Assembly (NCBI RefSeq): GCF_030296555.1
Contig: NZ_AP027728.1
Span: 2,294,001-2,358,000 of the forward strand
Length of the DNA stretch: 64,000 bases
Direction of reading: 5' to 3'
From: Microbacterium suwonense
GTDB taxonomy: Bacteria > Actinomycetota > Actinomycetes > Actinomycetales > Microbacteriaceae
In this document: positions 43,203 through 54,324 of the stretch, one piece after another
Position numbering within the stretch: the stretch's first letter is position 1
How the letters are laid out: each line of letters starts with the position of its first letter
Made by a program: the position numbers and the translations under genes
The notes under the pieces: model-generated
What the model saw: the letters and a program-made list of their open reading frames with translations, nothing else
What the model was told of the DNA's origin: nothing
The model's database searches: none

Positions 43203-43221
43203 GAAGTCTCCTCGAGAATGG

Positions 43222-43839
43222 TCAGATGAGCCCGGCTTCGCGGGCGACATGGATCGCGCGCGAACGGCTGTCGACGTCGAGCTTGGTGAAGATGTGGGCG
43301 AGGTGGCTCTTGACGGTCGCCTCGGTCACGAACAGCGTGCGCGCGATCTCGCGGTTCGCAGCCCCCGTCGCGGCGAGCCGCAGCACATCGGTCTCGCGCT
43401 CGGTGAGCTTCGGCAGCGGGCTGCGCAGCCCTTCAAGCAGGCGGGTGGCCAGCCCCGGCGCGAGCACCAGGTCGCCGGCGGCCGCCCGACGGATGCCGTC
43501 GATGATCATCTCGGGCGCGACGTCTTTGAGCAGGTAGCCGGCAGCGCCTGCCTCGATCGCGCCGACGATCTCGGCATCCCGATCGAAGGTGGTCAGGATC
43601 AGCACGGCGGGCGCCGGATTCAGCGCCCGCAGCTGGGCGGTGGTGCGGATGCCGTCGATGCCGTCGCCGAGTCGCAGGTCGCATAGCACGACATCCGGAT
43701 GCAGATGACCGGCCAGCACGACCGCCTCCTCGCCGGTGGCGGCCTCGCCCACAACCTGTATGCCTTCGGTGTCGAGCACGGCGCGCAGGCCGCTGCGGAC
43801 GACCGGGTGATCGTCGACGAGCAGCACGGTGACGGTCAT
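43222..43839 (-). CDS. NarL/FixJ-type response regulator of the efflux operon
   Basis: 205 aa. Receiver domain with LLVDDHPVVRSGLRAVL, phospho-acceptor D54 (VVLCDLRLGD), Thr in ILTTF and Lys in YLLKDVAPE. LuxR helix-turn-helix LTERETDVLRLAATGAANRE, then TLFVTEATVKSHLAHIFTKL. Its start overlaps the kinase stop by 4 bp. Confidence 0.94.
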   Translation of the reverse strand: MTVTVLLVDDHPVVRSGLRAVLDTEGIQVVGEAATGEEAVVLAGHLHPDVVLCDLRLGDGIDGIRTTAQLRALNPAPAVLILTTFDRDAEIVGAIEAGAAGYLLKDVAPEMIIDGIRRAAAGDLVLAPGLATRLLEGLRSPLPKLTERETDVLRLAATGAANREIARTLFVTEATVKSHLAHIFTKLDVDSRSRAIHVAREAGLI

Positions 43840-45122
43840 GGTGTCTCCTCGGTCGCGGTTCCGGGTCGAAGGTGCAGCGGAAGGTGCACCGAGATCGCGG
43901 TGCCCTCGCCGGGCGCACTCTCGATGTCGAGTCCGCCGCCGAGCTCGCGCAGCCGGGAGCGCATGAAGCGCAGTCCGTAGCTCGACGATCCAGTCTCGGC
44001 GGCGTGCTCCCAGGCGGGAACGTCGAAGCCGGCTCCATCGTCGATGATGTCCAGCCGCACGGTTCTGCCCTCGGCATCCGTGCTGTCATCGTCGATCAGA
44101 CTCATCACGACCCGACCGGCGTCGGCGTGCAGCCGCACATTGGCCAGCGCCGACTGCGCGGTGCGCAGCAGCGCCACCTCGACCTCGGTCGGCAGCAGCG
44201 GCAACGTGTCGTCCACGTGCAGCTCGACCTGCAGCCCGGCCTCGTCGCGAGCGCGGTCCAGCATCCGTCGCAGTGCCGCGGCCAGCACGTCCTCCTCCAG
44301 CTCAGACGGGGCCAGTGCTGCGACGATGCGTCGCACGTCGGCCAGGCTGTCGCCGGCGAGCACCTCCACCTGCGACAGGGCGCGGGCGGCCTCAGGATCC
44401 GTGCTGCGCCCCGCGCCGGCATGCGCGAGCAGCCGGATGGAGGACAGCCCCTGCGCGACGGTGTCGTGGATGTCGCGGGAGATGCGGGTGCGCTCGGCGA
44501 TCGCGCCGGACTCCCGCTGCGCCAGAGCGAGTTCGTCCTGCAGCTCGGCCATCTCCTGCTGCGCCGAGGTGAGAGAGTCCACGAGACGCTCGCGCTCGGC
44601 GGCATCCCGCAGCAGCTGCAGGTAGCCACGGGAGATGCCGAACGCGAAGATCCCGCCGATCAGCGGTCCGAACACGTTCGCGTAGCTGGTGCTGCCGTGA
44701 TGCAGGATCGGCGCGACCACCACCACGGCCAGCACCAGACCCGAGAACAGCAGCCCCCACGGGACCGGCAGCAGGTGCCCCGCGAGCAGCCACAGCAGGA
44801 AGGCGATCCAGACGAACTCCGACGACACTGCGACCGCGGCACCCCAGATCACGGCGAACCCCAGCAGCCACCACACGACGACGCGACGTGAACCGGTGCG
44901 AGACGGCAGCAGCGTGCCGGCGGTGTGCCAGGCCAGGATCGCCAGACCGGCGACCACCGCTGCGGCGATCGGGGTGCCGTCGCCCACGGCGCGGACCACC
45001 CCGATCGCGGTGAGGACGGCGGCGATCACGTGCTGGCCGATCTCCATCGCCCGCACGGTTGCTCCGTTCGCGGCCGACCCGGGTCGATCGGTGCGCGTCA
45101 GTGGAGCGTTCACGACGTTCAT
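43836..45122 (-). CDS. Membrane sensor histidine kinase of the efflux operon (HisKA_3 type)
   Basis: 428 aa. Four to six membrane helices in residues 28-165, a short coiled coil (RERLVDSLTSAQQEMAELQD), the dimerisation box RTRISRDIHDTVAQGLSSIR with H219, and an HATPase domain (LLRTAQSALANVRLHADA, SSYGLRFMRSRLRELGGGLD). The signal is probably membrane stress or a compound exported by the neighbouring pumps (inference from context). The start overlaps the MMPL stop by 4 bp. Confidence 0.93.
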   Translation of the reverse strand: MNVVNAPLTRTDRPGSAANGATVRAMEIGQHVIAAVLTAIGVVRAVGDGTPIAAAVVAGLAILAWHTAGTLLPSRTGSRRVVVWWLLGFAVIWGAAVAVSSEFVWIAFLLWLLAGHLLPVPWGLLFSGLVLAVVVVAPILHHGSTSYANVFGPLIGGIFAFGISRGYLQLLRDAAERERLVDSLTSAQQEMAELQDELALAQRESGAIAERTRISRDIHDTVAQGLSSIRLLAHAGAGRSTDPEAARALSQVEVLAGDSLADVRRIVAALAPSELEEDVLAAALRRMLDRARDEAGLQVELHVDDTLPLLPTEVEVALLRTAQSALANVRLHADAGRVVMSLIDDDSTDAEGRTVRLDIIDDGAGFDVPAWEHAAETGSSSYGLRFMRSRLRELGGGLDIESAPGEGTAISVHLPLHLRPGTATEETP

Positions 45123-47353
45123 GGGGTCAATTGTCCCTGTGACCTCTGCTGTGCGCCGGTTGCCGGGGTGCGCGTCGTGACAGCGTCGGCCTCGGGGGTG
45201 CGCTTCCGCAGGATGCCCGTCTTCGGCCTGTTCGGTGTGCCGGGCCACCAGATGCGGTCGCCCACCAGCGCGAAGATGGCGGGCACGATCACGGTGCGCA
45301 CCACCAGGGTGTCCACGACCACCCCGACGCCGACGATCAGGCCGAGCTGGCCGAGCGTGACCAGCGGCAGCACGCCGAGGGCGGCGAACACGGCGGCGAG
45401 CACGATGCCGGCGCTGGTGATCACTCCTCCGGTGTGCGCGACCGCCTCGACCATCCCGGCGCGAGTGCCGTGCACGGCTGCCTCGGCGCGCGCCCGGTGC
45501 ACCAGGAAGATCGTGTAGTCGATGCCGAGGGCGACCAGGAACAGGAACGCCAGCAGCGGAACCTGCAGATCCAGCGCATGCTGACCGAACAGCACCCGGC
45601 TCAGCCACGCCCCCGCGCCGATCGCAGCGACAGCGCTGGCGAGATTGACCACGAGCAGCAGCACCGGCGCCATAACCGAGCGCAGCAGCACCAGCAGCAC
45701 CAGGAAGCTCACCCCAAGCACGAGCGGCGCGATCAGCAGCAGATCCTGCTGGTTCCCCGCCCGCGCGTCGAGGTCGGTTGCGACAGCACCACCGACCACG
45801 GCATCCGCATCCGGCACCGCGTGCGCGGCGTCACGGAGCTCGGCGATCTGGTTCAGGCTCTGCTCGGTGCTCGGCGCGTAGTCGCTGGTCACCATGATCC
45901 TGGTCAGTGCCCCGTCTTCGGTCGTGCCCGCCGGGTGCGCCCGGACCACCCCGTCGACGTCCTGCACGGCGGCGACCACGTCATCGGCCCGGGCACTGTC
46001 GGCGACCACGAAGATCGGCTGCGCCTCACCGGGAGGGAAATGGCCGGAGAGCACCTCCAGACCGGCGGCCGACTCGGACTGCACGCGGAACTTCTCGATC
46101 TGGTCGAGTCCGACCGAGGTACCCAGCAGTCCTGCGGCCATGACAGCCAGCAGTGCGACCCCCGCGAGCAGGCTCACGACCGGGCGGCGCACCACGCCGG
46201 AGGCGATCCGGCGCCAGGCACGGCCAAACCGCGGGCTCTCGGCGGGGCCGGTGCTCTCGCCGGGGCGGTGCGTCTGGTCGAGACGGTGCGTCTGTTCGAG
46301 ACGGTACGTCTGATCGGGGTGCGGCACGAACGGCCAGAACACCCTGCGTCCGCAGACGGCCAGCAGCGGCGGCAGCAGGAACAGCACGGCGGCGAGCGCG
46401 ATCAGCAGGCCGATGGCCGAGGAGATGCCGAGCCCGTGCGTGCCGGGAATCACGGCCAGCACCAGGGTGAGCAGGGCGAGCACGACGGTGATGTTCGAGG
46501 CGAGGATCGCGGGCGCGGTGTGACGCCACGCCGTGCTCAGTGCCTGCCGATGATCCTCGGTTCGGCGCAGCTCTTCGCGGTAGCGCGAGATCAGCAGCAG
46601 CGCGTAGTTCGTGCCGGCGCCGAACACCAGCACGCTGATGATGCCCGAGTCGAACTGCAGGTTCCACAGCGACCCAGCCGCGGCGGTGAGACGTCCCGCC
46701 AGACCGTCGGCGAGTGCGACGACCACCAGCGGGATCAGCCACAGCACCGGAGAACGGTAGGTGACGATGAGCAGGATCGCGACGATCAGGATCGTCACCA
46801 GCAGCAGCGTGAAGTCCGCGCCCTCGAACGACGCGGCGACATCGGCGCCGAACGCCGGCCCGCCCGTCACCTGCAGGGAGATCCCCTCGGGCGCGTGGTG
46901 GGCCAGATCGGCGCGCACCTGCGTGATCACCGCGGCGGTGTCGGTGTTCGTCTCGCCCACCTTGATCGGCGTCACGAGCACGGCCGCCTTCCCGTCGTCG
47001 CTGAGCAGCGGCCCGGTCGAGTCGGCATCGGCGTGCTCGTCCAGCACGGGCAGCAGAGCTTTGAGCTCGCCGATCTCGGCATCCGTCAGCTTCGCTCCGT
47101 CGTCGCGGGAGGCGACGACGAGCACCGACTGGCGATCGGCGTTCGGGAACGTGTCGAGCAGCGCAGCCACGCGGGCGGACTCGGATGCCGTCGGCGCCTG
47201 CGCATTGCCCGCAGGTGCCTTCGCCGAGCCGAACGCCCCGAACAGGACGAACATCACCAGCAGTGCGGCGCCCATCCAGATCCACGCGCCGCGGCGCGAG
47301 GTGAGGCGGTCGGAGAGCGGGTGCCGGGGTCGCCCGGTGCGGAGTTCTGCCAT
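45119..47353 (-). CDS. MMPL/RND-superfamily membrane transporter
   Basis: 744 aa. Twin repeats of helix 1, a large periplasmic-type loop and a five-helix bundle: GAWIWMGAALLVMFVLFGAF at the start, FTLLLVTILIVAILLIVTYR, VLVFGAGTNYALLLISRYRE (proton-relay region GxxxDY/N-like), and in the second half LLAFLFLVALGIDYTIFLVH with the conserved Asp-Tyr. A His/Gln-rich charged linker (QTYRLEQTHRLDQTHRPGES) joins the halves. Members export lipids or drugs. ATG 47353 is used; ATGs at 47398 and 47389 are also in frame. First gene of a four-gene operon. Confidence 0.9.
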   Translation of the reverse strand: MAELRTGRPRHPLSDRLTSRRGAWIWMGAALLVMFVLFGAFGSAKAPAGNAQAPTASESARVAALLDTFPNADRQSVLVVASRDDGAKLTDAEIGELKALLPVLDEHADADSTGPLLSDDGKAAVLVTPIKVGETNTDTAAVITQVRADLAHHAPEGISLQVTGGPAFGADVAASFEGADFTLLLVTILIVAILLIVTYRSPVLWLIPLVVVALADGLAGRLTAAAGSLWNLQFDSGIISVLVFGAGTNYALLLISRYREELRRTEDHRQALSTAWRHTAPAILASNITVVLALLTLVLAVIPGTHGLGISSAIGLLIALAAVLFLLPPLLAVCGRRVFWPFVPHPDQTYRLEQTHRLDQTHRPGESTGPAESPRFGRAWRRIASGVVRRPVVSLLAGVALLAVMAAGLLGTSVGLDQIEKFRVQSESAAGLEVLSGHFPPGEAQPIFVVADSARADDVVAAVQDVDGVVRAHPAGTTEDGALTRIMVTSDYAPSTEQSLNQIAELRDAAHAVPDADAVVGGAVATDLDARAGNQQDLLLIAPLVLGVSFLVLLVLLRSVMAPVLLLVVNLASAVAAIGAGAWLSRVLFGQHALDLQVPLLAFLFLVALGIDYTIFLVHRARAEAAVHGTRAGMVEAVAHTGGVITSAGIVLAAVFAALGVLPLVTLGQLGLIVGVGVVVDTLVVRTVIVPAIFALVGDRIWWPGTPNRPKTGILRKRTPEADAVTTRTPATGAQQRSQGQLTP

Positions 47354-47490
47354 GACATCAAGCTCACCAGCGCGCGGCTTTGCGAGCATCGCGGTCAAGG
47401 GTGAACTCCGTCTCCATCGAAAGGATGAGGTCGTGCGCTCATGACATCCGTCACAGCGGATCCCCGCGCGCGAGATTAGGCTGGGGCATC

Positions 47491-48309
47491 ATGGATCCCA
47501 CGTTCTGGAGCGGCTTCTGGGGAAACGTCGGCCACCTCTGGTGGCTGATCTTCCCCATCATGGGTGTCGCCGGGGGAATCGGCCGTCGCTGGCAGATCGC
47601 GTCCCGCGAGCGTCACGAGCGCCGCCTGGAGACACTGCGCCTGAAGAGCGAGCTCAAGACCGCGGAGCTGCAGGCCCGGGGCATCCCTGTTGCGTCCGGC
47701 GGAAAGCGCGTCGGCGCCCGGCCGGCCGCGCAGCCGGCATCCGTCCCTCCGAACGAACTGCTCGAGCGCCTGTTCGCCGAGCACGACGAGATCACCGCGC
47801 GCTGGCTGGACTATGAGCTCGACGTCGCCAAGCTCATCGCCTTCCCAGCGATGAGCGACGGCCGCCAGCCGCTGACTGCGGCGTTCCTGCGCGCCAAGAA
47901 GACCGCGGATGCCCTGCGCCCGGCATCCGCGGACGCGAAGGTCACCGAGCAGCGGGTGACGGAGTATCTGGATGCCGTCGGCAACTACGCCGTGGCGTTT
48001 GAAGTCGCCGAGCGCGATGCCCGCCGGCTGCGCGACTCGTCGTTCAGCGCGGACGAGCGCAAGCGCCTCGATCGCGCGCAGCACATGCTGAAGGTCGCGC
48101 TCGACGAGTCGGCCACCCAGGCCGAACGCCAGGTCGCCTACAAGCGCGTGCGCGACGAGCTCGAAGGACTCATCGTGCTCTCCGACGACGCCGTCGACGT
48201 GCTCGAGAAGAAGGTGGCCGGCGAGCTCCCCCGCGCGCAGAACCCGAGTACTCCGCCCACTCCCGAGCCGGAGCGACTCCCGCTGAAGCGCGACGAACCG
48301 CTCGCCTGA
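47491..48309 (+). CDS. Single-pass membrane protein with a cytoplasmic coiled-coil region
   Basis: 272 aa. A short N-terminal segment (SGFWGNVGHLWWLIFPIMGV) forms one membrane helix. A basic coiled coil follows (SRERHERRLETLRLKSELKT), then a helical domain (AEHDEITARWLDYELDVAKL, LTAAFLRAKKTADALRPASA, DELEGLIVLSDDAVDVLEKK). It resembles uncharacterised actinobacterial proteins similar to phage-shock-type helices, but no firm family is assigned. A TTAGGCT hexamer 10 bp before the ATG suggests a leaderless transcript. It starts about 140 bp from the divergent MMPL gene. Confidence 0.68.
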   Translation: MDPTFWSGFWGNVGHLWWLIFPIMGVAGGIGRRWQIASRERHERRLETLRLKSELKTAELQARGIPVASGGKRVGARPAAQPASVPPNELLERLFAEHDEITARWLDYELDVAKLIAFPAMSDGRQPLTAAFLRAKKTADALRPASADAKVTEQRVTEYLDAVGNYAVAFEVAERDARRLRDSSFSADERKRLDRAQHMLKVALDESATQAERQVAYKRVRDELEGLIVLSDDAVDVLEKKVAGELPRAQNPSTPPTPEPERLPLKRDEPLA

Positions 48310-48383
48310 CACCTCCCTCGACGACAGCCCGGGGTCTCGCGACGCGGATTCCGGGGGAGCTGGTTGCGACGTAGGCTCGGCGT

Positions 48384-49325
48384 ATGGATGACACACCGCG
48401 GATCGGCATCGTCGGCGCGGGCGGCATCGCCCCACCGCACATCGAGGGCTGGCTGGCACTGGGCGCCGAGGTCGGCATCCTGCGCCGCACCGGGGCGGAT
48501 GCCCTGGCCGAACGCTACGGCATCCGCGGCGTCGACACCCTCGAAGAGCTGATCGACGCGTCCGGGATCGTCGACATCGTCAGCCCCACGCCCACCCACC
48601 TCGACATCGCACGTGCGGCCTTCGCCCGCGGCAGGCACGTGGTGTGCGAGAAGCCGCTGGCGGTGACCGCCGCCGACGCGCAGGCGATGACGGATGCCGC
48701 GGAAGCCGCCGGCATGAGGCTGTTCCCCGCCCACGTGGTGCGCTACTTCGAGGAGTATCACCGCCTGCATGAGCAGCGTCACTCGGTGGGCACGCCGACG
48801 GAGCTGACCTTCCGGCGCACGGTCGCCGCTCCCGCCTCGGCCTGGTTCTACTCGCAGGAGGCCGGCGGCGGTCTGATCCGCGACCTGATGATCCACGACC
48901 TCGACCAGGCGCTCTGGCTGGCAGGACCCGTGATCGAGGTCTCGGCCACGCAGGATCCTGCTGTGCTCGACGGCGTCGTGCAGCCTCCGGTCTCCGCGCA
49001 CGTCACCCTCACCCATGCGAACGGGGCGATCAGTCATGTGCGCGGCGACTGGTTCGGGCCGGACACTCCGTTCCGCTCGCAGGCGTCCCTGGTCGGAACC
49101 GATGGCGAGCTCTCCGTGGACACCGATGCCCTTGCCGGTGCCCGTGATGGGTATCTGCCTCCGGCATCCGACGTCGATCCGTACCGGGCGCAGCTCGCGG
49201 ACTTCCTCGACGCGATCCGCACCGGCCGCGACGCCCGCGTCACTCCCGCCGACGGCGTGGCCGCCGTGGCGCTGGTGGATGCCGCCTACGCGTCGCTCGC
49301 ATCCGGGCATCCGATCCTGCTCTGA
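48384..49325 (+). CDS. Gfo/Idh/MocA-family NAD(P)-dependent oxidoreductase
   Basis: 313 aa. N-terminal Rossmann GIVGAGGIAPPHIEGWLALG; SPTPTHLDIARAAFARGRHV; the EKP motif (VVCEKPLAVTAADAQAM); and the C-terminal alpha/beta domain with GGGLIRDLMIHDLDQALWLA including the conserved Asp/His pair. It acts on a sugar or inositol-like alcohol; the exact substrate cannot be read. Confidence 0.92.
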   Translation: MDDTPRIGIVGAGGIAPPHIEGWLALGAEVGILRRTGADALAERYGIRGVDTLEELIDASGIVDIVSPTPTHLDIARAAFARGRHVVCEKPLAVTAADAQAMTDAAEAAGMRLFPAHVVRYFEEYHRLHEQRHSVGTPTELTFRRTVAAPASAWFYSQEAGGGLIRDLMIHDLDQALWLAGPVIEVSATQDPAVLDGVVQPPVSAHVTLTHANGAISHVRGDWFGPDTPFRSQASLVGTDGELSVDTDALAGARDGYLPPASDVDPYRAQLADFLDAIRTGRDARVTPADGVAAVALVDAAYASLASGHPILL

Positions 49326-49437
49326 CGACCCGCGTCGCCGTCGCTGCCCCCGTTCATCGCCACCGCCCCTGCCCATTCACGTCGTTCAGAGGGGGCCAGG
49401 ACGACCAGCAGGGGCAGGGACGATCGACCCGCGCTCC

Positions 49438-50898
49438 TCACCCGCCCAGCGGGCGCACCACGACGCGGCGTCGATCGCGCACCCACACCGCACCATCGAC
49501 ACGGTGCTCGGCGCGGCTCGCGAACCGGTACCGATAGGAGATCACGCGCACCCAGCGGGGCCGCCGCCCCTCGAACGGGTCGTGGCGCAGCAGCCGCAGC
49601 GTGGGAGCATCGGCCTCCAGCAGCCGCACCAGGAACGACGCGAACCAGTCCTGCAGCGAATGGCCGAGCGGCAGGAACCACATCAGCCAGTCCAGCCGCA
49701 GATGGTACGGGGCGAACTGTCGCGGGATGCGATGCACGTCGCCCGGCTTGCCCGTGAACTCGTACTCCGACCACACGGCCGCATCGGGGTCGGCATCCTC
49801 CGTTCCCTCGACGATCAGCTCGATGCGCTCCTTCGTGACCGTGCCGAACGCGCCGTAGGCGTTGCCGAGCTGCCAGCGGTTGAAGCTCGCGTTCATCAGC
49901 TGACGCCGCGCGAACAGGTTGCGCAGCGCCGGCCAGCTGAGCACGAGCAGCAGGAGGCCGACGGCGCAGGTGATCACGATCCAGTACAGCGGGATGCCGC
50001 CGGTCGCATCGTCAGCGTGCGAGCCGCCCGATCCCGGCAGTCCCAGTGCCGAGAACGCGATCACGACCGTCGCCCAGTTCAGCCAGGCGAAGTTGCCCGT
50101 GACGATCAGCCACAACTGCGTGAGCACCACGATGCCGGCCGCCACGGCGCCGATGACGATCGGCCAGTCGCCGGCGACCCAGATCGAGAGGAGCGGCGCG
50201 AACAGGAAGAACGGCACGACCAGCTGCGCGAAGTGGTTGCCGAGCACCTCTCCCCGGTGGAACCAGCGCGGCAGCAGGTGCGCCTGCCGGCTGAGCGGTC
50301 CGGGCATCGGCTGGGTCTCGTGGTGGTAGGTCAGCGCGGTCAGGTCGCGCCATTCGCGTCCGCCCCGGATCTTGATCATGCCCGCGCCGAACTCCAGCCG
50401 GAACAGCAGCCACCAGAACAGCACGATCACCACGGTCGGCGGCGGCTGGTCGCCCGAGCCCAGGAAGGCGGCGAGAAACCCGGCCTCCAGCAGCAGCATC
50501 TCCCAGCCGAAGGAGTAGAACGTCTGCCCGATGCTGGTGATCGACATGTAGCCGCCCCACAGCAGCAGGAAGCAGATCATCGGCACCCACGGCGGTCCGA
50601 GCTGCGGGAGGCCGACCATTAGTCCGATGGCGATGAGCATGCCCGTCCAGCACAGCCCGGCCAGCCTGCGGTCCGAGTACCGGATGCGGGTGAACAGCGT
50701 CGGATGCAGCATCCGTCTTCTGCTCTTGGACGAGCCGGCCCACGCCAGCAGGTCTGGTGCGGGCATCAGCCCGCGCTCGCCCAGCAGGGGACGGAACTGA
50801 TTCAGCGACGAGAGGAATGCGACGGCGAAGAGCCCCGCGATGCCTCGTTGCAGAGCCTCGCGGGCGAAGCCGAAGTCGACGGCGGCGAATCCGTCCAT
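49438..50898 (-). CDS. Lipase maturation factor family membrane protein
   Basis: 486 aa. It shows the LMF1-family pattern: eight or more membrane helices with FLSSLNQFRPLLGERGLMPA, SFGWEMLLLEAGFLAAFLGS, LFRLEFGAGMIKIRGGREWR, LTALTYHHETQPMPGPLSRQ, and a soluble C-terminal part with PRQFAPYHLRLDWLMWFLP. The eukaryotic relative assists lipase folding; the bacterial role is unknown. ATG 50898 is used; a GTG at 50904 is also in frame and TAGCCT just upstream may be a leaderless promoter. About 110 bp of hairpin-rich sequence follows the stop. Confidence 0.88.
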   Translation of the reverse strand: MDGFAAVDFGFAREALQRGIAGLFAVAFLSSLNQFRPLLGERGLMPAPDLLAWAGSSKSRRRMLHPTLFTRIRYSDRRLAGLCWTGMLIAIGLMVGLPQLGPPWVPMICFLLLWGGYMSITSIGQTFYSFGWEMLLLEAGFLAAFLGSGDQPPPTVVIVLFWWLLFRLEFGAGMIKIRGGREWRDLTALTYHHETQPMPGPLSRQAHLLPRWFHRGEVLGNHFAQLVVPFFLFAPLLSIWVAGDWPIVIGAVAAGIVVLTQLWLIVTGNFAWLNWATVVIAFSALGLPGSGGSHADDATGGIPLYWIVITCAVGLLLLVLSWPALRNLFARRQLMNASFNRWQLGNAYGAFGTVTKERIELIVEGTEDADPDAAVWSEYEFTGKPGDVHRIPRQFAPYHLRLDWLMWFLPLGHSLQDWFASFLVRLLEADAPTLRLLRHDPFEGRRPRWVRVISYRYRFASRAEHRVDGAVWVRDRRRVVVRPLGG

Positions 50899-50960
50899 GT
50901 CCACAGGCTAGGCCCGCACGCCCTCGATGTGGAACGGGGAGCAGGTTGACACCCACAACC

Positions 50961-51042
50961 GTCGAGACCCCTCACCGCCGTCGAAACCTCTCCTGAAACA
51001 CGTGTTTCAGGAGAGGTCTCGACGATCAGGAGGGGTCTCGAC
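50961..51042. terminator. Nested perfect hairpins after the betaine-type ABC operon
   Basis: The inner 30-bp perfect palindrome (50987-51016) is centred on CACGTG and flanked by arms containing CCTCTCCTGAAAC. Outer 13-bp arms GTCGAGACCCCTC/GAGGGGTCTCGAC lie at 50961-50973 and 51030-51042. It starts 13 bp after the minus-strand substrate-binding-protein stop, so it is best read as that operon's terminator. Confidence 0.72.
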
Positions 51043-51054
51043 GGAGGAAGAGAG

Positions 51055-51968
51055 TTACTTCTGCAGCCAGTCGATCTGGTCCGCGTACTCCTCGATCCAC
51101 TTGTCGACGGCCTCCGCCGACTTGTCCTTGTACTCGTCCGAGGTGACCAGGCCCTCGAGCGCACCGTACTGCTCGTCGTCCAGCTTGATCTTCGCGATCC
51201 AGTCGGCGGCCTCGGAGTTCTTGTCGCTGAAGCCCTTCGTGGCCAGGAAGTGCAGGCCCTCGGGCTCGCCCATGGCGCCCTTCGGGTCCTCGAGGTCCTT
51301 CACCGGGTAGGCGTCGTTCGCCCAGAACGGACGCCACAGCGTGACGACGATGTCCTCGTGCTTCTTCGTCGCCTTCTCGAGCTCGGTGAGCATCGCGGCG
51401 GTCGACGAGGTGACGAGCTCGTACTCGCCCTCCAGGTCGTACTCCGGCAGCATGTGCTCCTGGGTCTGCTTGGTCAGACCCGCACCGGGCTCGATGCCGA
51501 TGATCTTGCCGCCGAACATGTCGGCGTTGCCCTTGAGGTCGGCGATCGAGTCGATCTCGGTGTACTCGGGAACCGCGATCGTCAGCTTGGCGTTGTCGTA
51601 GTACTTGCCGAGGTCCTCGATCTTGTCGCCGAACTTGTCCATGTAGGACTTGTGCGTCAGCTCGGGCCATGCCGAGGGGTAGATGTCGACGTCGCCCTTG
51701 GACAGGCCAGTGTACAGCGGGCCCGCCTCGGTGAGCGTGTTCATCTCGACGGTGTAACCCATCTTCTCGAGCTGGTCCTGCAGCAGGTACGCGGTGCTCA
51801 GACCGTCGGTCCAGCCGGGCAGGAAGCCGAGCGTGATGGTGCCCTTGGCGTCGCCGCCGTCGGCGGGCTCGTCGCCCGGGGTGTTGTTGTCGCCGCTGGC
51901 GCAGCCGGCGAGGACAAGGACGCTGCTGCGGTCAGAGCGAGGATGCCTGTGAGGTGCCGCTTCTTCAT
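51055..51968 (-). CDS. Glycine betaine/proline-type ABC transporter substrate-binding lipoprotein, frameshifted in this sequence
   Basis: About 304 aa when repaired. The N-terminal MKKRHLTGILALTAAAS shifts frame near 51911-51922 into a lipobox ending LAGC, then GTITLGFLPGWTDGLSTAYL, the start of an OpuAC-type domain. Further family text: GDVDIYPSAWPELTHKSYMD, VTLWRPFWANDAYPVKDLED and a Trp-rich ligand site. The missing base is probably a sequencing error. The ATG at 51968 follows AAGGAA. Third gene of the ATPase-permease-binding protein operon; osmoprotectant uptake. Confidence 0.88.
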
Positions 51969-52036
51969 GTGATTCCTTTCGTCATGCATATCTCGTGCGT
52001 GCTGTATGGGTTTCGGTGCGAGGTGAAGCTGTGGGA

Positions 52037-52998
52037 TCAGGCGATCGGGGCGCGGCGCGGTCCGGCGGTGACGACCTCGGTCGCCTCTGCGTTCGCGGCG
52101 GCAGCCGCCTCGGCCGCCTCCCGTCGGCGGTTCTCCTGCCGGCGCCGCTCGACGAGGCCTAGCAGCGACGACGGCGAGGGCTCCGCGAGGGCTGCGGTGC
52201 AGCGGTCGAGGAAGACGGCGATCAGCACGATGCCGAGTCCGGCCTCGACGCCCATCGGGATGTCCATCGACGAGATGCCCTGCACCACGAGCTTTCCGAG
52301 CCCGTCGGCGCCGGCCATACCGGCGATGACGGCCATCGACAGGGCCAGCATGATCAACTGGTTGATGCCGGCCATGATCGTCGGCAGTGCCAGCGGCAGC
52401 TGCACACCGCGCAGGATCTGACCCGGGGTGGCTCCGAAAGCGTGTCCTGCTTCGACGGTCTCGCTGTCGACGCCACGGATGCCGAGTTCGGTCAGGCGCA
52501 CACCGGGAGGCAGCGCGAAGATCACGGTCGCGAACACGCCGGGTACCACGCCGATGCCGAAGAACATGATCGCGGGGATCAGGTAGACGAACGCGGGCAT
52601 GGTCTGCATGAAGTCGAGCACCGGCTTGAGAGTCGCCCGCACCTTGTCGTTGCGCGCCGACCAGATGCCCAACGGCACGGCGATCAGCACCGCGAGCACG
52701 GCGGCGACGATCACGAGCGCCATCGTCTGCATGGCCGGGACCCACAGATCCAGCGCCACGATGAACAGGAACGAGATCGCCGTGCCCAGCGCCAGCTTCC
52801 AGGAGCGCAGCAGCCACGCGATCAGGGCGAAGACCAGGATCGTGGCCGGGAACGGTGTCTCGATCAGCGCCGCGGACAGCCCGTCCACGAGCGCGCCGAT
52901 CACGGTGGAGGCGAACGTGAACAGCCATTCCAGATTGTCGAGCAGCCAGTTCAGCCCCGTCTCGACCCAGTCTCCGAGCGGAATGCGGAATCCATCCA

Positions 52999-52999
<1 letters not shown>
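52037..52999 (-). CDS. Glycine betaine/proline-type ABC transporter permease
   Basis: 320 aa. Helices from about residue 40 to 280. The ABC-permease EAA loop lies around GVDSETVEAGHAFGATPGQI followed by LRGVQLPLALPTIMAGINQL, where the ATPase docks. The N-terminus (IPLGDWVETGLNWLLDNLEW) is typical of ProW/OpuAB. The C-terminal ~45 residues are a charged Ala/Arg-rich tail. Its ATG shares one base with the ATPase stop (TGATG). Confidence 0.93.

Positions 53000-54324
<1,325 letters not shown>

Noticed and set aside
45434..47404. 656-codon plus-strand frame opposite the MMPL gene
   Set aside because: Composition (Gln, His, Arg, Gly runs) is that of an antisense shadow of a high-GC gene. The minus strand encodes a clear transporter.
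49015..50622. 535-codon plus-strand frame after the oxidoreductase
   Set aside because: Antisense shadow of the lipase maturation factor gene; no conserved motif.
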